This document shows positions 6,647 through 16,967 of a DNA stretch of 64,000 nt, one piece after another. The notes beneath the pieces are model-generated. The model did no database searches. It saw nothing but the letters and a program-made list of their open reading frames with translations, and was not told the DNA's origin. Each line of letters opens with the position of its first letter. The stretch's first letter is position 1. The position numbers and the translations under genes were made by a program. The stretch spans positions 1 to 64,000 of the forward strand of contig NZ_JODS01000007.1 of assembly GCF_000718025.1 (NCBI RefSeq). The letters are read 5' to 3'. The stretch comes from Kitasatospora purpeofusca (lineage in GTDB: Bacteria > Actinomycetota > Actinomycetes > Streptomycetales > Streptomycetaceae).

Positions 6647-8632
6647 ATGCCCACCAGCACCCCGGTCGACCCCAGCGCCCCGAACAGCCCGAGCGCCCCG
6701 AACCCCGCCACCCCCTGGTGGGCCCGGGCCGCCCGTCCGGCCCGGCCGCCGCTGCCGTGGGCGCCGATGGCCCGGGCCGCGCTCGCCATGGCGCTGGCGC
6801 TGGCCGCCGGGCTGCTGGCGCACCGGGTGGACCTCGGGGTGTTCGCCGGGCTGGGTGCGATGCACGCGACCATGAACGACCGCGTCGAGCCGGTCCGGCT
6901 GCGGGCCCGCCGGATCGCCACCGCCGTGCCGGCCTCGGCGCTCGGCATGCTGATCGGCAGCGCGCTCCAGCACGCCCAGGTCGGCGCGCTCGGCCTGGGC
7001 GCCGGGCTGACCGTGACGGCGTTCGTCTCCGGCGCGCTGAGTGCGACGGGCCCGCGCGGTTCGGCGGCGGGGCTGCTGCTGCTCGTCTCGGCCGCGCTCG
7101 GGAGCGGTATGCCGCTGCCGCACCCGTGGTGGGCGGCCGCGGCGGTGCTGCCGGCGGGTGCGGTGCTGGTGCTGCTGCTCGGTGTGCCGCTGCGCGGCCG
7201 CCGGACTCCCGGTGCCGACCCGGCCGTGCGCGCGCTCGCCGCCGTGTACGACGCGCTGGGGCGGATGCTCGCCGATCTCGGGACTCCGCGGGGGTCGGCC
7301 TCCCGCCAGGTGCTGACCGCCCGGCTGAACCAGCTCCAGGACGTGCTCCCGCCCCTTCCCCGCCACCCCGGGACCTCGCCCGGCGCCACCGCCCACCGCG
7401 TCCACACGATGTACCGGGCCGCTCTCGCCGCCACCGAGGCGGCCACCGGCCTGCTCTGGGCCCTGCGGCCGGTGCCGCCCGAGGTGGCCGCCGTGCCGGG
7501 CCTGCTGGCCCGCGCGGTGGAAGGCGGCAGCGGGGCGGAACACAGCGCCGGCGAGGTGCCGGTGCCGGACTGGGCGCCGGACACGCCGTCCCGGCAGGCC
7601 CTGGACGCGGCACTGCGCGCGGCCGCGGCGACGGTCGCGGGCCGGGAGGCCGCGCTGGGCACGGCTCCCGCGCCCCCACCGGACCCGTGGCGGCTGCGGG
7701 TGCGCCTGGTCTCGCCGGGGGCGGCCCGGTACGGGGCGCGGCTGGCACTGTGCATCGCGGTGGGGGCGGCGCTGACGGCCGCGCTGCCGCTGAGCCGGAG
7801 CTACTGGGTGCCGATGACGATCGCCTTCGTCCTGAAGCCGGACCTCGGCTCGGTGTTCCTGCGTTCGGTGAGCCGTGCGGTGGGGACGGTGCTGGGGGTG
7901 GCGGTGACGGCGGCGGTGCTGTCGCTGGCTCCCGGCCCGTGGGCGCTGGTCGCGATCGCCGCGCTCTGCGTGGCCCTGCTGCCGTACGCGACGGCGGCGC
8001 ACTACGGGCTGAACACCGTGGTGATGACGCCGATGGCGCTGGTCCTGCTGCAACTGGGCGGGCAGGACGGTGCGGCCGAGTTCCGGCCCCGGGTGCTGGA
8101 CACCGTGCTGGCCAGCACGATCGTGCTGCTGTTCGGCCATCTGCTCTGGCCGGAACGGCCGCGGCACCGGATCGAGCCGCGGCTGGTGTCCGCGGCGGCC
8201 GCGCTGAAGGCCTACCTGGCCTCGGTGGTGCGGCAGGACGGGCCGGAGCCCCGGTCCGAGGTGTGGCTGCGGCGGACGGCCTACCGGGCGCTCGCGGATG
8301 CCCGCGCGGAGGTGGAGCGGGGCCTGGCCGAGCCGCCGCCGACGGGCCGGCTGGCGGCCGAGTGGCTGCCCGCGACAACCGCGCTGGAGCGGCTGAGCGG
8401 TGCGGTGGCGGCGTTCGCGGCGCAGCGCCGTTACGGCGGGCGGGTGCCGGAGCGGGCGGAGGTGGAGCGGGTCGGCCGGGCGCTGGACGAGCTGACGGCG
8501 GCGGCGCGCGCGCACCGGCCGCCGACCGGGGCGGCGGCGCGGCCGACCCGGCCGCACGACCCGTCGCGCAGCGCGCTGGGCCGGGCGGCGGACGAGCTGG
8601 ACACCCTGCTCGCCGGCCGCCCGCCCCACTGA
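6647..8632 (+). CDS. FUSC-family membrane protein (aromatic acid exporter-like)
   Basis: About 661 residues from ATG 6647. Two hydrophobic blocks of several helices each: residues ~40-185 (GVFAGLGAMHATMNDRVEPV) and ~365-510 (YWVPMTIAFVLKPDLGSVF). Each is followed by a cytoplasmic helical region. This duplicated layout is the fusaric-acid-resistance/YccS (FUSC) superfamily, whose members are thought to export aromatic acids or act at the envelope. The substrate is unknown. ATG 6767 is an alternative start, since residues 1-40 are Pro-rich. Convergent with the ABC-F gene. Confidence 0.8.
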   Translation: MPTSTPVDPSAPNSPSAPNPATPWWARAARPARPPLPWAPMARAALAMALALAAGLLAHRVDLGVFAGLGAMHATMNDRVEPVRLRARRIATAVPASALGMLIGSALQHAQVGALGLGAGLTVTAFVSGALSATGPRGSAAGLLLLVSAALGSGMPLPHPWWAAAAVLPAGAVLVLLLGVPLRGRRTPGADPAVRALAAVYDALGRMLADLGTPRGSASRQVLTARLNQLQDVLPPLPRHPGTSPGATAHRVHTMYRAALAATEAATGLLWALRPVPPEVAAVPGLLARAVEGGSGAEHSAGEVPVPDWAPDTPSRQALDAALRAAAATVAGREAALGTAPAPPPDPWRLRVRLVSPGAARYGARLALCIAVGAALTAALPLSRSYWVPMTIAFVLKPDLGSVFLRSVSRAVGTVLGVAVTAAVLSLAPGPWALVAIAALCVALLPYATAAHYGLNTVVMTPMALVLLQLGGQDGAAEFRPRVLDTVLASTIVLLFGHLLWPERPRHRIEPRLVSAAAALKAYLASVVRQDGPEPRSEVWLRRTAYRALADARAEVERGLAEPPPTGRLAAEWLPATTALERLSGAVAAFAAQRRYGGRVPERAEVERVGRALDELTAAARAHRPPTGAAARPTRPHDPSRSALGRAADELDTLLAGRPPH

Positions 8633-8708
8633 GCCGACCGGCCCCGACCCCGCGACCCCCGCGACCCCGAGCCCTCGGGAGCCCGAGCCCCCCGGGAGCC
8701 GACCCCGG

Positions 8709-10556
<1,848 letters not shown>

Positions 10557-10705
10557 GTGTGCTGCGCTCCTGGGTTCGACGGTCCGGGCTCGGGCGGAGG
10601 TCCGGATCCTCCCCAGCCTAGTGGGCCCGCCCCGGCTCCCCTCCCGCCCGAGAGCCGACGACTGCCGCTGCCCCGCCGCCGCCCCGCTGCCGTTCCGCTC
10701 CCCCG

Positions 10706-11641
10706 CTACTCCCCCGCGGTCACCGCTGCGCCCGGCACCGGCCCGTGGGTGGCGTGCGCGGCCCGGCAGCTGCCGGAGGCCCGCAGCGCGGCCGCGACGG
10801 CCTCGGCGGCGTCGGCGTCCTTGGCCAGGAAGGCGCAGGTCGGCCCGGAGCCGGAGACCAGGGCGCCGATCGCGCCGGCCTCGGTGCCCGCCCGCAGGGT
10901 GGCGGCGAGGGCGGGGCGCAGCGACAGGGCGGCCGGCTGGAGGTCGTTGGTCAGCGCGGCGGCCAGGGCGACGGCGTCGCCGTCGGCGAGGGCCACGAGC
11001 AGCGCGGGCTCGGCGTCGGGGGTGGCCACCTCGGTTTCGGCGGAGCCGGTGCCGGCCTCCTCGCGCAGGCGGTCGCACTCGCGGAAGACCGCGGGCGTCG
11101 ACAGGCCGCCGTCGGCGACGGCGAAGACCCAGTGGTAAGTGCCGGCGACGGGCAGCGGCTCCAGGATCTCGCCCCGGCCGCGGCCCAGGGCGACGCCGCC
11201 GACCAGGGCGAACGGCACGTCCGAGCCGAGTTCGGCGGCGAGCTCCAGCAGCACCTCGGCGGGCGTGCCCAGCTTCCACAGGGCGTCGCAGGCGACCAGC
11301 GCGGCCGCGCCGTCCGCGCTGCCGCCGGCCATGCCGCCGGCCACCGGGATGGCCTTGGCGATGTGCAGGTGGACGTCGGTCGCGGCGAGGCCGTGGTGGG
11401 CGGCGAGCAGTCGGGCGGCGCGGGCGGCGAGGTTGCTGTCGTCCAGCGGCACGGCGTCGGCGTCCGGCCCGGTGCAGCTGAGGGTGACGCCCGCACCGGG
11501 TTCGCCGGCCGTCGCGGTCACCTCGTCGCCGAGGGCGACCGCGAAGAAGACGTTGGCCAGGTCGTGGAAGCCGTCGGCGCGCAGTCCGCCGACCCCGAGC
11601 TGGACGTTGACCTTGGCGGGCACGCGTACCGTGACGGTCAC
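10706..11641 (-). CDS. ispE: 4-diphosphocytidyl-2-C-methyl-D-erythritol kinase
   Basis: 311-residue GHMP kinase that phosphorylates CDP-methylerythritol in the MEP isoprenoid pathway. It has the N-terminal substrate segment VRVPAKVNVQLGVGG, the ATP-binding glycine loop PVAGGMAGGSADGAAAL, and a C-terminal GSGPTCAFLAKD block. GTG start at 11641, 10 nt after the rsmA stop; its ribosome site overlaps the end of rsmA (GGAGTAAGGG), suggesting translational coupling. The rsmA-ispE order is conserved in many actinobacteria. Confidence 0.95.
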   Translation of the reverse strand: MTVTVRVPAKVNVQLGVGGLRADGFHDLANVFFAVALGDEVTATAGEPGAGVTLSCTGPDADAVPLDDSNLAARAARLLAAHHGLAATDVHLHIAKAIPVAGGMAGGSADGAAALVACDALWKLGTPAEVLLELAAELGSDVPFALVGGVALGRGRGEILEPLPVAGTYHWVFAVADGGLSTPAVFRECDRLREEAGTGSAETEVATPDAEPALLVALADGDAVALAAALTNDLQPAALSLRPALAATLRAGTEAGAIGALVSGSGPTCAFLAKDADAAEAVAAALRASGSCRAAHATHGPVPGAAVTAGE

Positions 11642-11651
11642 TGGGAAACCC

Positions 11652-12521
11652 TTACTCCGGCTTGTGTTCGGCGATGGCGGCGAACTGCTCGACGGTGAGC
11701 ATCTCGCCGCGCAGCTTGTGGTCGATCCCGGCGGCGGCGAGCGCCTGCTCGGCCCCGGCGGCGGAGCCGGCCCAGCCGGCCAGCGCGGCCCGCAGGGTCT
11801 TGCGGCGCTGGGCGAACGCGGCGTCGACGACCGCGAACACCTCCTCGCGGCTCGCGGTGGTGCTCGGCGGGTCGTGGCGGACCAGCGAGACCAGCCCGGA
11901 GTCCACGTTGGGGGCGGGCCAGAAGACGTTGCGGCCGATCGCACCGGCCCGCTTCACCTCGGCGTACCAGTTGGCCTTGACCGAGGGGACGCCGTAGACC
12001 TTGTTGCCCGGCTTGGCGGCGAGCCGGTCGGCGACCTCGCTCTGCACCATGACCAGGGTCCGCTCGATGCTGGGGAAGGTGGCGAGCATGTGCAGCAGCA
12101 CCGGCACGGCCACGTTGTACGGCAGGTTGGCGACCAGCGCGGTCGGCGCCGGACCGGGCAGCTCGGTGACCAGCATGGCGTCGCTGAACACCAGGTCGAA
12201 GGAGTCGGCCTTGCCGGGCATCCGGGCGGCCACGGTGTCCGGCAGGTGGCGGGCCAGCACCGGGTCGATCTCGACCGCGGTGACGTGCCGGGCGACCTCC
12301 AGCAGCGCGAGGGTCAGCGACCCGAGCCCGGGCCCGACCTCGACCACCGTGTCCTCGCCGGTCACCTCCGCGGCCCGGACGATCCGCCGTACGGTGTTGC
12401 CGTCGATGACGAAGTTCTGCCCGCGCTGCTTGGTCGGCCGAACGCCGAACGCTTCCGCCAGCGCCCGGATGTCCGCGGCGCCGAGCAGGTGGCTGTCAGA
12501 GGTGGGGTCGGTGGTGCTCAC
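11652..12521 (-). CDS. rsmA: 16S rRNA (adenine(1518)-N6/adenine(1519)-N6)-dimethyltransferase
   Basis: 289-residue KsgA-type methyltransferase that dimethylates two adjacent adenines in helix 45 of 16S rRNA during small-subunit assembly. Diagnostic segments are TKQRGQNFVID, the SAM site VEVGPGLGSLTLALLE, the catalytic NLPYNVAVPVLL (NLPY motif) and the C-terminal FAQRRKTLRAAL. ATG at 12521. It probably forms an operon with ispE downstream. Confidence 0.96.
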   Translation of the reverse strand: MSTTDPTSDSHLLGAADIRALAEAFGVRPTKQRGQNFVIDGNTVRRIVRAAEVTGEDTVVEVGPGLGSLTLALLEVARHVTAVEIDPVLARHLPDTVAARMPGKADSFDLVFSDAMLVTELPGPAPTALVANLPYNVAVPVLLHMLATFPSIERTLVMVQSEVADRLAAKPGNKVYGVPSVKANWYAEVKRAGAIGRNVFWPAPNVDSGLVSLVRHDPPSTTASREEVFAVVDAAFAQRRKTLRAALAGWAGSAAGAEQALAAAGIDHKLRGEMLTVEQFAAIAEHKPE

Positions 12522-12558
12522 CCGCCAAGGATACGGGCGCCCCGCCCCCTCACCGCTC

Positions 12559-12583
12559 GGCGACCGGCCCGGGGCCGGTCGCC
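12559..12583 (-). terminator. hairpin terminator after tatD
   Basis: Perfect 11-bp stem (12559-12569 with 12573-12583), 3-nt loop, 27 nt past the tatD stop. No U tract. Confidence 0.55.
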
Positions 12584-12609
12584 GGCACCCGGGGCCGCGT
12601 TCGAACGGA

Positions 12610-13488
12610 TCAGTACCCGAACGCCCGCGCCGTGTTCTCCGCGATCGCCGTGGCGAGCGCGTCCTCGTGCAGGCCCAGGGTGTCCGCCATCGACCGCACC
12701 GTGACCGGGATCAGGTACGGCGCGTTGGGGCGGCCGCGGTAGGGGTGCGGGGTGAGGAAGGGGGCGTCGGTCTCGACCAGGACCCGGTCCAGCGGGGTGA
12801 CCGCGAGGGCGTCCCGCAGCGGCTGGTTGGCCTTGAAGGTGACCGGGCCGGCGAAGGAGAGGTACCAGCCGTGCTCGGCGCAGACCTTGGCCATCTCCGC
12901 GTCGCCGGAGTAGCAGTGGAAGACGGTCCGCTCGGGCGCGCCCTCCTCCAGCAGGACCGCGACGACGTCCTCGTGGGCGTCCCGGTCGTGGATCACCAGG
13001 GCCTTGCCGTGCCGCTTGGCCATCGCGATGTGGCGGCGGAACGACTCCTTCTGGATCTCCACGCCCTCCGGCCCGGTGCGGAAGTAGTCGAGGCCGGTCT
13101 CGCCGACCGCGCGGACCTGCGGCAGCGCCGCGAGCGCGTCGATCTCGGCCAGCGCCGCGTCGAGCGCGGCCTGCCCGCCGGGCTCGCGCCGCTGCCCGGA
13201 CCACCCGTCGGGGTCGCCGAGGAAGATCCGCGGCGCCTCGTTGGGGTGCAGGGCGACGGCGGCGTGCACCTGCTCGAACCGGGCCGCCAGTTCGGCGGCC
13301 CAGCGCGAGCCCGGCACGTCGCAGCCGACCTGGACGACGGTGGCCACCCCGACCGAGGCGGCCTTGGCGAGGCCCTCCTCGGGGGTGCCGGACTGCATGT
13401 CCAGATGGGTGTGCGAGTCCGCCACCGCCACCGCCAGCGGAGCCGGCAGCGGCGGCGGGGTGGACCGCTCGTCGTCCTTCTTCGGCAT
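12610..13488 (-). CDS. tatD: TatD-family metal-dependent deoxyribonuclease
   Basis: 292-residue TIM-barrel hydrolase. Metal ligands are DSHTHLD (N-terminal HxH), a mid Glu (AVGETGLDYF), VIHDRDAHED and VFHCYSGD, then the C-terminal VETDAPFLTPHPYRG. TatD proteins are cytoplasmic 3'-5' exonucleases linked to DNA repair and turnover. ATG at 13488 has GGAGGAGG 8 nt upstream; the frame running to 14976 is antisense shadow of metG. It follows metG by 32 nt, a pairing common across bacteria. Confidence 0.94.
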   Translation of the reverse strand: MPKKDDERSTPPPLPAPLAVAVADSHTHLDMQSGTPEEGLAKAASVGVATVVQVGCDVPGSRWAAELAARFEQVHAAVALHPNEAPRIFLGDPDGWSGQRREPGGQAALDAALAEIDALAALPQVRAVGETGLDYFRTGPEGVEIQKESFRRHIAMAKRHGKALVIHDRDAHEDVVAVLLEEGAPERTVFHCYSGDAEMAKVCAEHGWYLSFAGPVTFKANQPLRDALAVTPLDRVLVETDAPFLTPHPYRGRPNAPYLIPVTVRSMADTLGLHEDALATAIAENTARAFGY

Positions 13489-13520
13489 CGGTCGTCCTCC
13501 TCCGGCCCCAGGGACAAGCC

Positions 13521-15140
13521 CTAGGCGGCCGGCTTCTCCTCGAGGCGCGGGAACAGGATGTCGCCCTTGGTGACGGTGGCGCCGACCGGCAGCAGGCCCC
13601 ACTGCGCCGCCTGCGCGACGGTCTGCTCCGCGAGCGCGCCGAGGCCCTCGGCGGCGCCCAGCGAGTCCCAGAGCTTCTCGGCGGTGGCCGGCATGACGGG
13701 GTTGAGCAGCACCGCGGTGGCCCGCAGCGACTCGGCCGCGGTGTAGAGGATGGTGGCCAGCCGGTCCCGGCCCTCGGCCGAGTCGTCCTTGGCGACCTTC
13801 CACGGCTCCTGCTCGGTGAGGTAGCCGTTGACCTGCTTGACGAACTCGAAGATCGCCGCGAGGCCGCCGGCGAAGTCCAGCTCCTCGCCGATCTTCCGGT
13901 CGGCGGTCGCGACCGCCGCCGCGAGCCCGTCCGCGACGGCCTGCTCGGCGTCGCCGTGGGCGGGCGCGGCCGGGAGGGCCCCGTCGAAGTACTTGCCGAC
14001 CATCGCCGCCACCCGGGAGGCGAGGTTGCCGAAGTCGTTCGCCAGCTCGGAGGTGTACCGGGCGGTGAAGTCCTCCCAGGAGAACGAGCCGTCGGTGCCG
14101 AACGGGATCGCCCGCAGGAAGTAGTAGCGGTAGGCGTCCACGCCGAAGTGCGAGGTCAGGTCGGTGGGCGAGATGCCGGTCAGGTTGGACTTGGACATCT
14201 TCTCGCCGCCGACCATCAGCCAGCCGTTGGCGACGACCCGCTTCGGCAGCGGCAGCCCCGCGGCCATCAGCATCGCGGGCCAGATCACCGCGTGGAAGCG
14301 CAGGATGTCCTTGCCGACCAGGTGCACCGAGGCCGGCCACAGCTCGGCGAAGCGCTCCGGGTCGGCGCCGTAGCCGGCCGCGGTGATGTAGTTCTGCAGC
14401 GCGTCCACCCACACGTACAGGACGTGCTTGTCGTCCCAGGGCAGCGGGACGCCCCAGTCGAAGGTGGAGCGGGAGATGGAGAGGTCCTGCAGGCCCTGCT
14501 CGACGAAGCGCAGCACCTCGTTGCGGGCCGTCTCGGGGGCGATGAAGCCGGGGTTCTCGGCGTAGAACTCCAGCAGCTTCGGGCCGTACGCGGAGAGGCG
14601 GAAGAAGTAGTTCTCCTCCTCCAGCCACTCGACCGGCTTCTTGTGGATCGGGCAGAGCTTCTCGCCCTCGGTGGCACCGTCGAGCAGCTCGGCGGGGAGC
14701 TTGTACTCCTCGCAGCCGACGCAGTACGGGCCGGAGTAGCCGCCCTTGTAGATCTCGCCCTTGTCGAACAGGTCCTGGACGAACTCCTGCACCCGGGCGG
14801 TGTGCCGCTCCTGGGTGGTGCGGATGAAGTCGTCGTTGGCGATCTCCAGGTGCTGCCAGAGCGGCTTCCAGGCCTCCTCCACCAGCTTGTCGCACCACTC
14901 CTGCGGGGTGACGCCGTTGGCCTCCGCGGTGCGCAGGATCTTCTGACCGTGCTCGTCGGTGCCGGTCAGGTACCACACCCGCTCGCCGCGCTGGCGGTGC
15001 CAGCGGGTCAGTACGTCGCCCGCCACGGTGGTGTACGCGTGGCCCAGGTGGGGGCGATCGTTGACGTAGTAGATCGGGGTGGTGACGTAGTACGCGGGAG
15101 TGGTGCCCCCGGTGGTGCTGTGGTCTGCAGTGGCCGCCAT
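13521..15140 (-). CDS. metG: methionyl-tRNA synthetase
   Basis: 539-residue class I aminoacyl-tRNA synthetase. It has the HIGH-type motif (DRPHLGHAY), KMSKS (GEKMSKSN), a Cys/His zinc cluster in the connective peptide (YCVGCEEY, LCPIHKKP) and the anticodon-binding alpha-helical C-terminus. No C-terminal tRNA-binding EMAP domain is present, as is usual for the short actinobacterial form. I prefer ATG 15140 over an in-frame TTG at 15149. No clear Shine-Dalgarno is seen, and a TAAGCT box 8 nt upstream could allow leaderless transcription. Confidence 0.95.
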   Translation of the reverse strand: MAATADHSTTGGTTPAYYVTTPIYYVNDRPHLGHAYTTVAGDVLTRWHRQRGERVWYLTGTDEHGQKILRTAEANGVTPQEWCDKLVEEAWKPLWQHLEIANDDFIRTTQERHTARVQEFVQDLFDKGEIYKGGYSGPYCVGCEEYKLPAELLDGATEGEKLCPIHKKPVEWLEEENYFFRLSAYGPKLLEFYAENPGFIAPETARNEVLRFVEQGLQDLSISRSTFDWGVPLPWDDKHVLYVWVDALQNYITAAGYGADPERFAELWPASVHLVGKDILRFHAVIWPAMLMAAGLPLPKRVVANGWLMVGGEKMSKSNLTGISPTDLTSHFGVDAYRYYFLRAIPFGTDGSFSWEDFTARYTSELANDFGNLASRVAAMVGKYFDGALPAAPAHGDAEQAVADGLAAAVATADRKIGEELDFAGGLAAIFEFVKQVNGYLTEQEPWKVAKDDSAEGRDRLATILYTAAESLRATAVLLNPVMPATAEKLWDSLGAAEGLGALAEQTVAQAAQWGLLPVGATVTKGDILFPRLEEKPAA

Positions 15141-15192
15141 GGTCGGCAAGCTTAGTCGGGCCCGGGTACGGGCCCGACCGCCGCTACCACCG

Positions 15193-15642
15193 TCAGCCCC
15201 GCATCCGCGCCCAGAAGCGCGCCCAGCGCCCGCCCGAGGGGGCGGTCCGCACCGGCCGCGCCGCGTCGGCCGGGACGGCCGGCTCCGCGTGCGAGGAGTA
15301 CCCGGGGGCGTGCTGCCACGGCTGGTCCTGCCCGGCCACCCGGCCCTCGCGCATGATCCGGACGGTGTGGCCGCCGCAGCCCGGGCAGGCCGGCTTGAGC
15401 AGCGGCGACGGCACCCGGACTCCGTTGGCGTGGTACTCGAACACGACGCGCCCGTCCCGGGCCACGTGGTGCTCGATGTCGTACGCCTGCTCCCAGCCGT
15501 ACCCGCAGCTCAGGCACACGAAGGAGTAGGCCTCCCGGACGGTCTCGACGGGGGTGTGCGCCCGGCCGCTCGGGCCGGCGCTGCTCGGGCCGGGGTCGCT
15601 CAGGGCGTTGCCACCGCGGGGGCTACCGATCGTCTCGCTCAT
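15193..15642 (-). CDS. small zinc-ribbon protein of unknown function
   Basis: 149 residues. Two CxxC knuckles, C43/C46 (VCLSCGYGW) and C86/C89 (ACPGCGGHT), should bind one zinc. They flank an acidic/His segment and are followed by a Pro/Ala-rich tail. No membrane segment. I do not recognise a characterised family; the ribbon suggests nucleic-acid or protein binding. ATG at 15642 has GGAGACGG upstream. It lies 52 nt upstream of metG on the same strand and may be co-transcribed. Confidence 0.75.
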   Translation of the reverse strand: MSETIGSPRGGNALSDPGPSSAGPSGRAHTPVETVREAYSFVCLSCGYGWEQAYDIEHHVARDGRVVFEYHANGVRVPSPLLKPACPGCGGHTVRIMREGRVAGQDQPWQHAPGYSSHAEPAVPADAARPVRTAPSGGRWARFWARMRG

Positions 15643-16000
15643 AGCCGTCTCCCAGCGCCCGCCGGGCGCTCGCCCGGCTGGGTCTTTCCATCCCAGCAAA
15701 TGCCCGGAACGCCCCGGCCGATGCCCGTCTTGTGAAGACTTGGAGGGGGGTTGGGAAGCCCTATACGAAAGGGTGGGTCCTGTCCGAAAACCTCGACCGA
15801 AGCTTCAGCTCGGCGGGCGTTTACCCGGGGCCTTCTCTCCAAGGTACGCGCCCGCGCGCCCGGCGGCACCTCGCCCACGAACCGTGTGTACTCGCAGCTC
15901 AGGCGCCTTCCGAAGCGCTTTCCGACCGTTCCCCGGCCGTTCGTCGACCGTTCCCGACCGGATTGCCCGCCACCGCCCCGACCGCCACCCGGCCGTCCGC
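15643..16000. other. 358-nt gap between rsmI and zinc-ribbon gene
   Basis: No convincing ORF. On the minus strand TTCGGA and TATAGG (rc of the 15760-15795 area) lie 17 nt apart and could be a promoter for the zinc-ribbon/metG unit. A short inverted repeat (GTCTT gtg AAGAC) lies near 15730. Otherwise featureless GC-rich DNA. Confidence 0.35.
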
Positions 16001-16861
16001 TCAGCCGGCCCCGCCCGCGGCGGCGTTCTTGGCCGCCACCACCGCGTCGAACACCTCGCGCTTGGGAAGCGAGAGTTCGGCCGCGATCGCAGCGATCGCC
16101 TCCTTGCGCCGCTCCCCGGCCTCCTCCCGCACGGCCACCAGCCGGGCCAGCTCGGCCGGGCCCAGCTCCTTCGGCGCGGCCGGCGGCGCGCCCGCCACGA
16201 CCACCGTGATCTCGCCCCTGACCCCCTCGGCCGCCCACGCGGCCAGGTCGCCGAGCGGCCCGCGCTTGACCTCCTCGTAGGTCTTGGTCAGCTCCCGGCA
16301 GACGGCGGCGGGTCGCTCGGGGCCGAACGCCTCCGCCATCGCGGCGAGCGCCTCCGCGATCCGGTGCGGGGCCTCGAAGAAGACCATGGTGCGCGGCTCG
16401 GTGGCGATCGAGGCCAGCTGCCGGGCCCGGTCGCCGGTCTTGCGCGGCAGGAAGCCCTCGAAGGTGAACCGGTCGACCGGCAGCCCGGACAGCGCCAGCG
16501 CGGTGAGCACCGCGGACGGCCCCGGCACCGCGGTCACCTTGAGGTCGGCGGCCACCGCGGCGGCCACCAGCCGGTAGCCGGGGTCGGAGACGGAGGGCAT
16601 CCCGGCGTCGGTGACCAGCAGGACGCGGGCCCCGCCGAGCAGCGCCTCGACGAGCTCGGGGGTGCGCCCGACCTCGTTGCCCTCGAAGTAGGAGACGACC
16701 CGCCCGGCCGGGGTCACCCCGAGTGCCTGGGTGAGCCGGCGCAGCCGCCGGGTGTCCTCGGCCGCGATGACGTCCGCCGCGGCGAGCTCGGTGAGCAGCC
16801 TGGGCGGGGCGTCCGCGACGTCGCCGATGGGGGTTCCTGCAAGTACGAGTACTCCTGTCAC
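16001..16861 (-). CDS. rsmI: 16S rRNA (cytidine(1402)-2'-O)-methyltransferase
   Basis: 286 residues of the tetrapyrrole methylase-like RsmI family, which 2'-O-methylates C1402 in the ribosomal decoding centre. Signatures are VLAGTPIGDVADAPPRLL at the start, AAEDTRRLRRL, VTDAGMPSVSDPGYRL (SAM-binding), VPGPSAVLTALALSGLP and FEAPHRIAEAL. I prefer the GTG at 16861 over ATG 16870, because GGAAGG lies 9 nt before the GTG but abuts the ATG. Divergent from pmt across a 106-nt gap. Confidence 0.93.
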   Translation of the reverse strand: MTGVLVLAGTPIGDVADAPPRLLTELAAADVIAAEDTRRLRRLTQALGVTPAGRVVSYFEGNEVGRTPELVEALLGGARVLLVTDAGMPSVSDPGYRLVAAAVAADLKVTAVPGPSAVLTALALSGLPVDRFTFEGFLPRKTGDRARQLASIATEPRTMVFFEAPHRIAEALAAMAEAFGPERPAAVCRELTKTYEEVKRGPLGDLAAWAAEGVRGEITVVVAGAPPAAPKELGPAELARLVAVREEAGERRKEAIAAIAAELSLPKREVFDAVVAAKNAAAGGAG

Positions 16862-16967
16862 GGACCCCATCCTTCCAGCAACCGGCCGCCGGGTGCTTTT
16901 GGTGACGTTTCGGGCAGCTTCGGAGGGAGCGGTCCCACCGTCATGACGCACCCCTACCATGTGGCGG

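Noticed and set aside
10557..11279. N-terminal extension of the ABC-F protein through ispE
   Set aside because: It is antisense-frame reading of ispE on the same strand; the ABC-F domain begins at GTG 10556 with its own ribosome site.
13956..15155. 400-codon plus-strand frame opposite metG
   Set aside because: Val/Gly/Leu-rich shadow of metG with no recognisable domain and no independent start signal.
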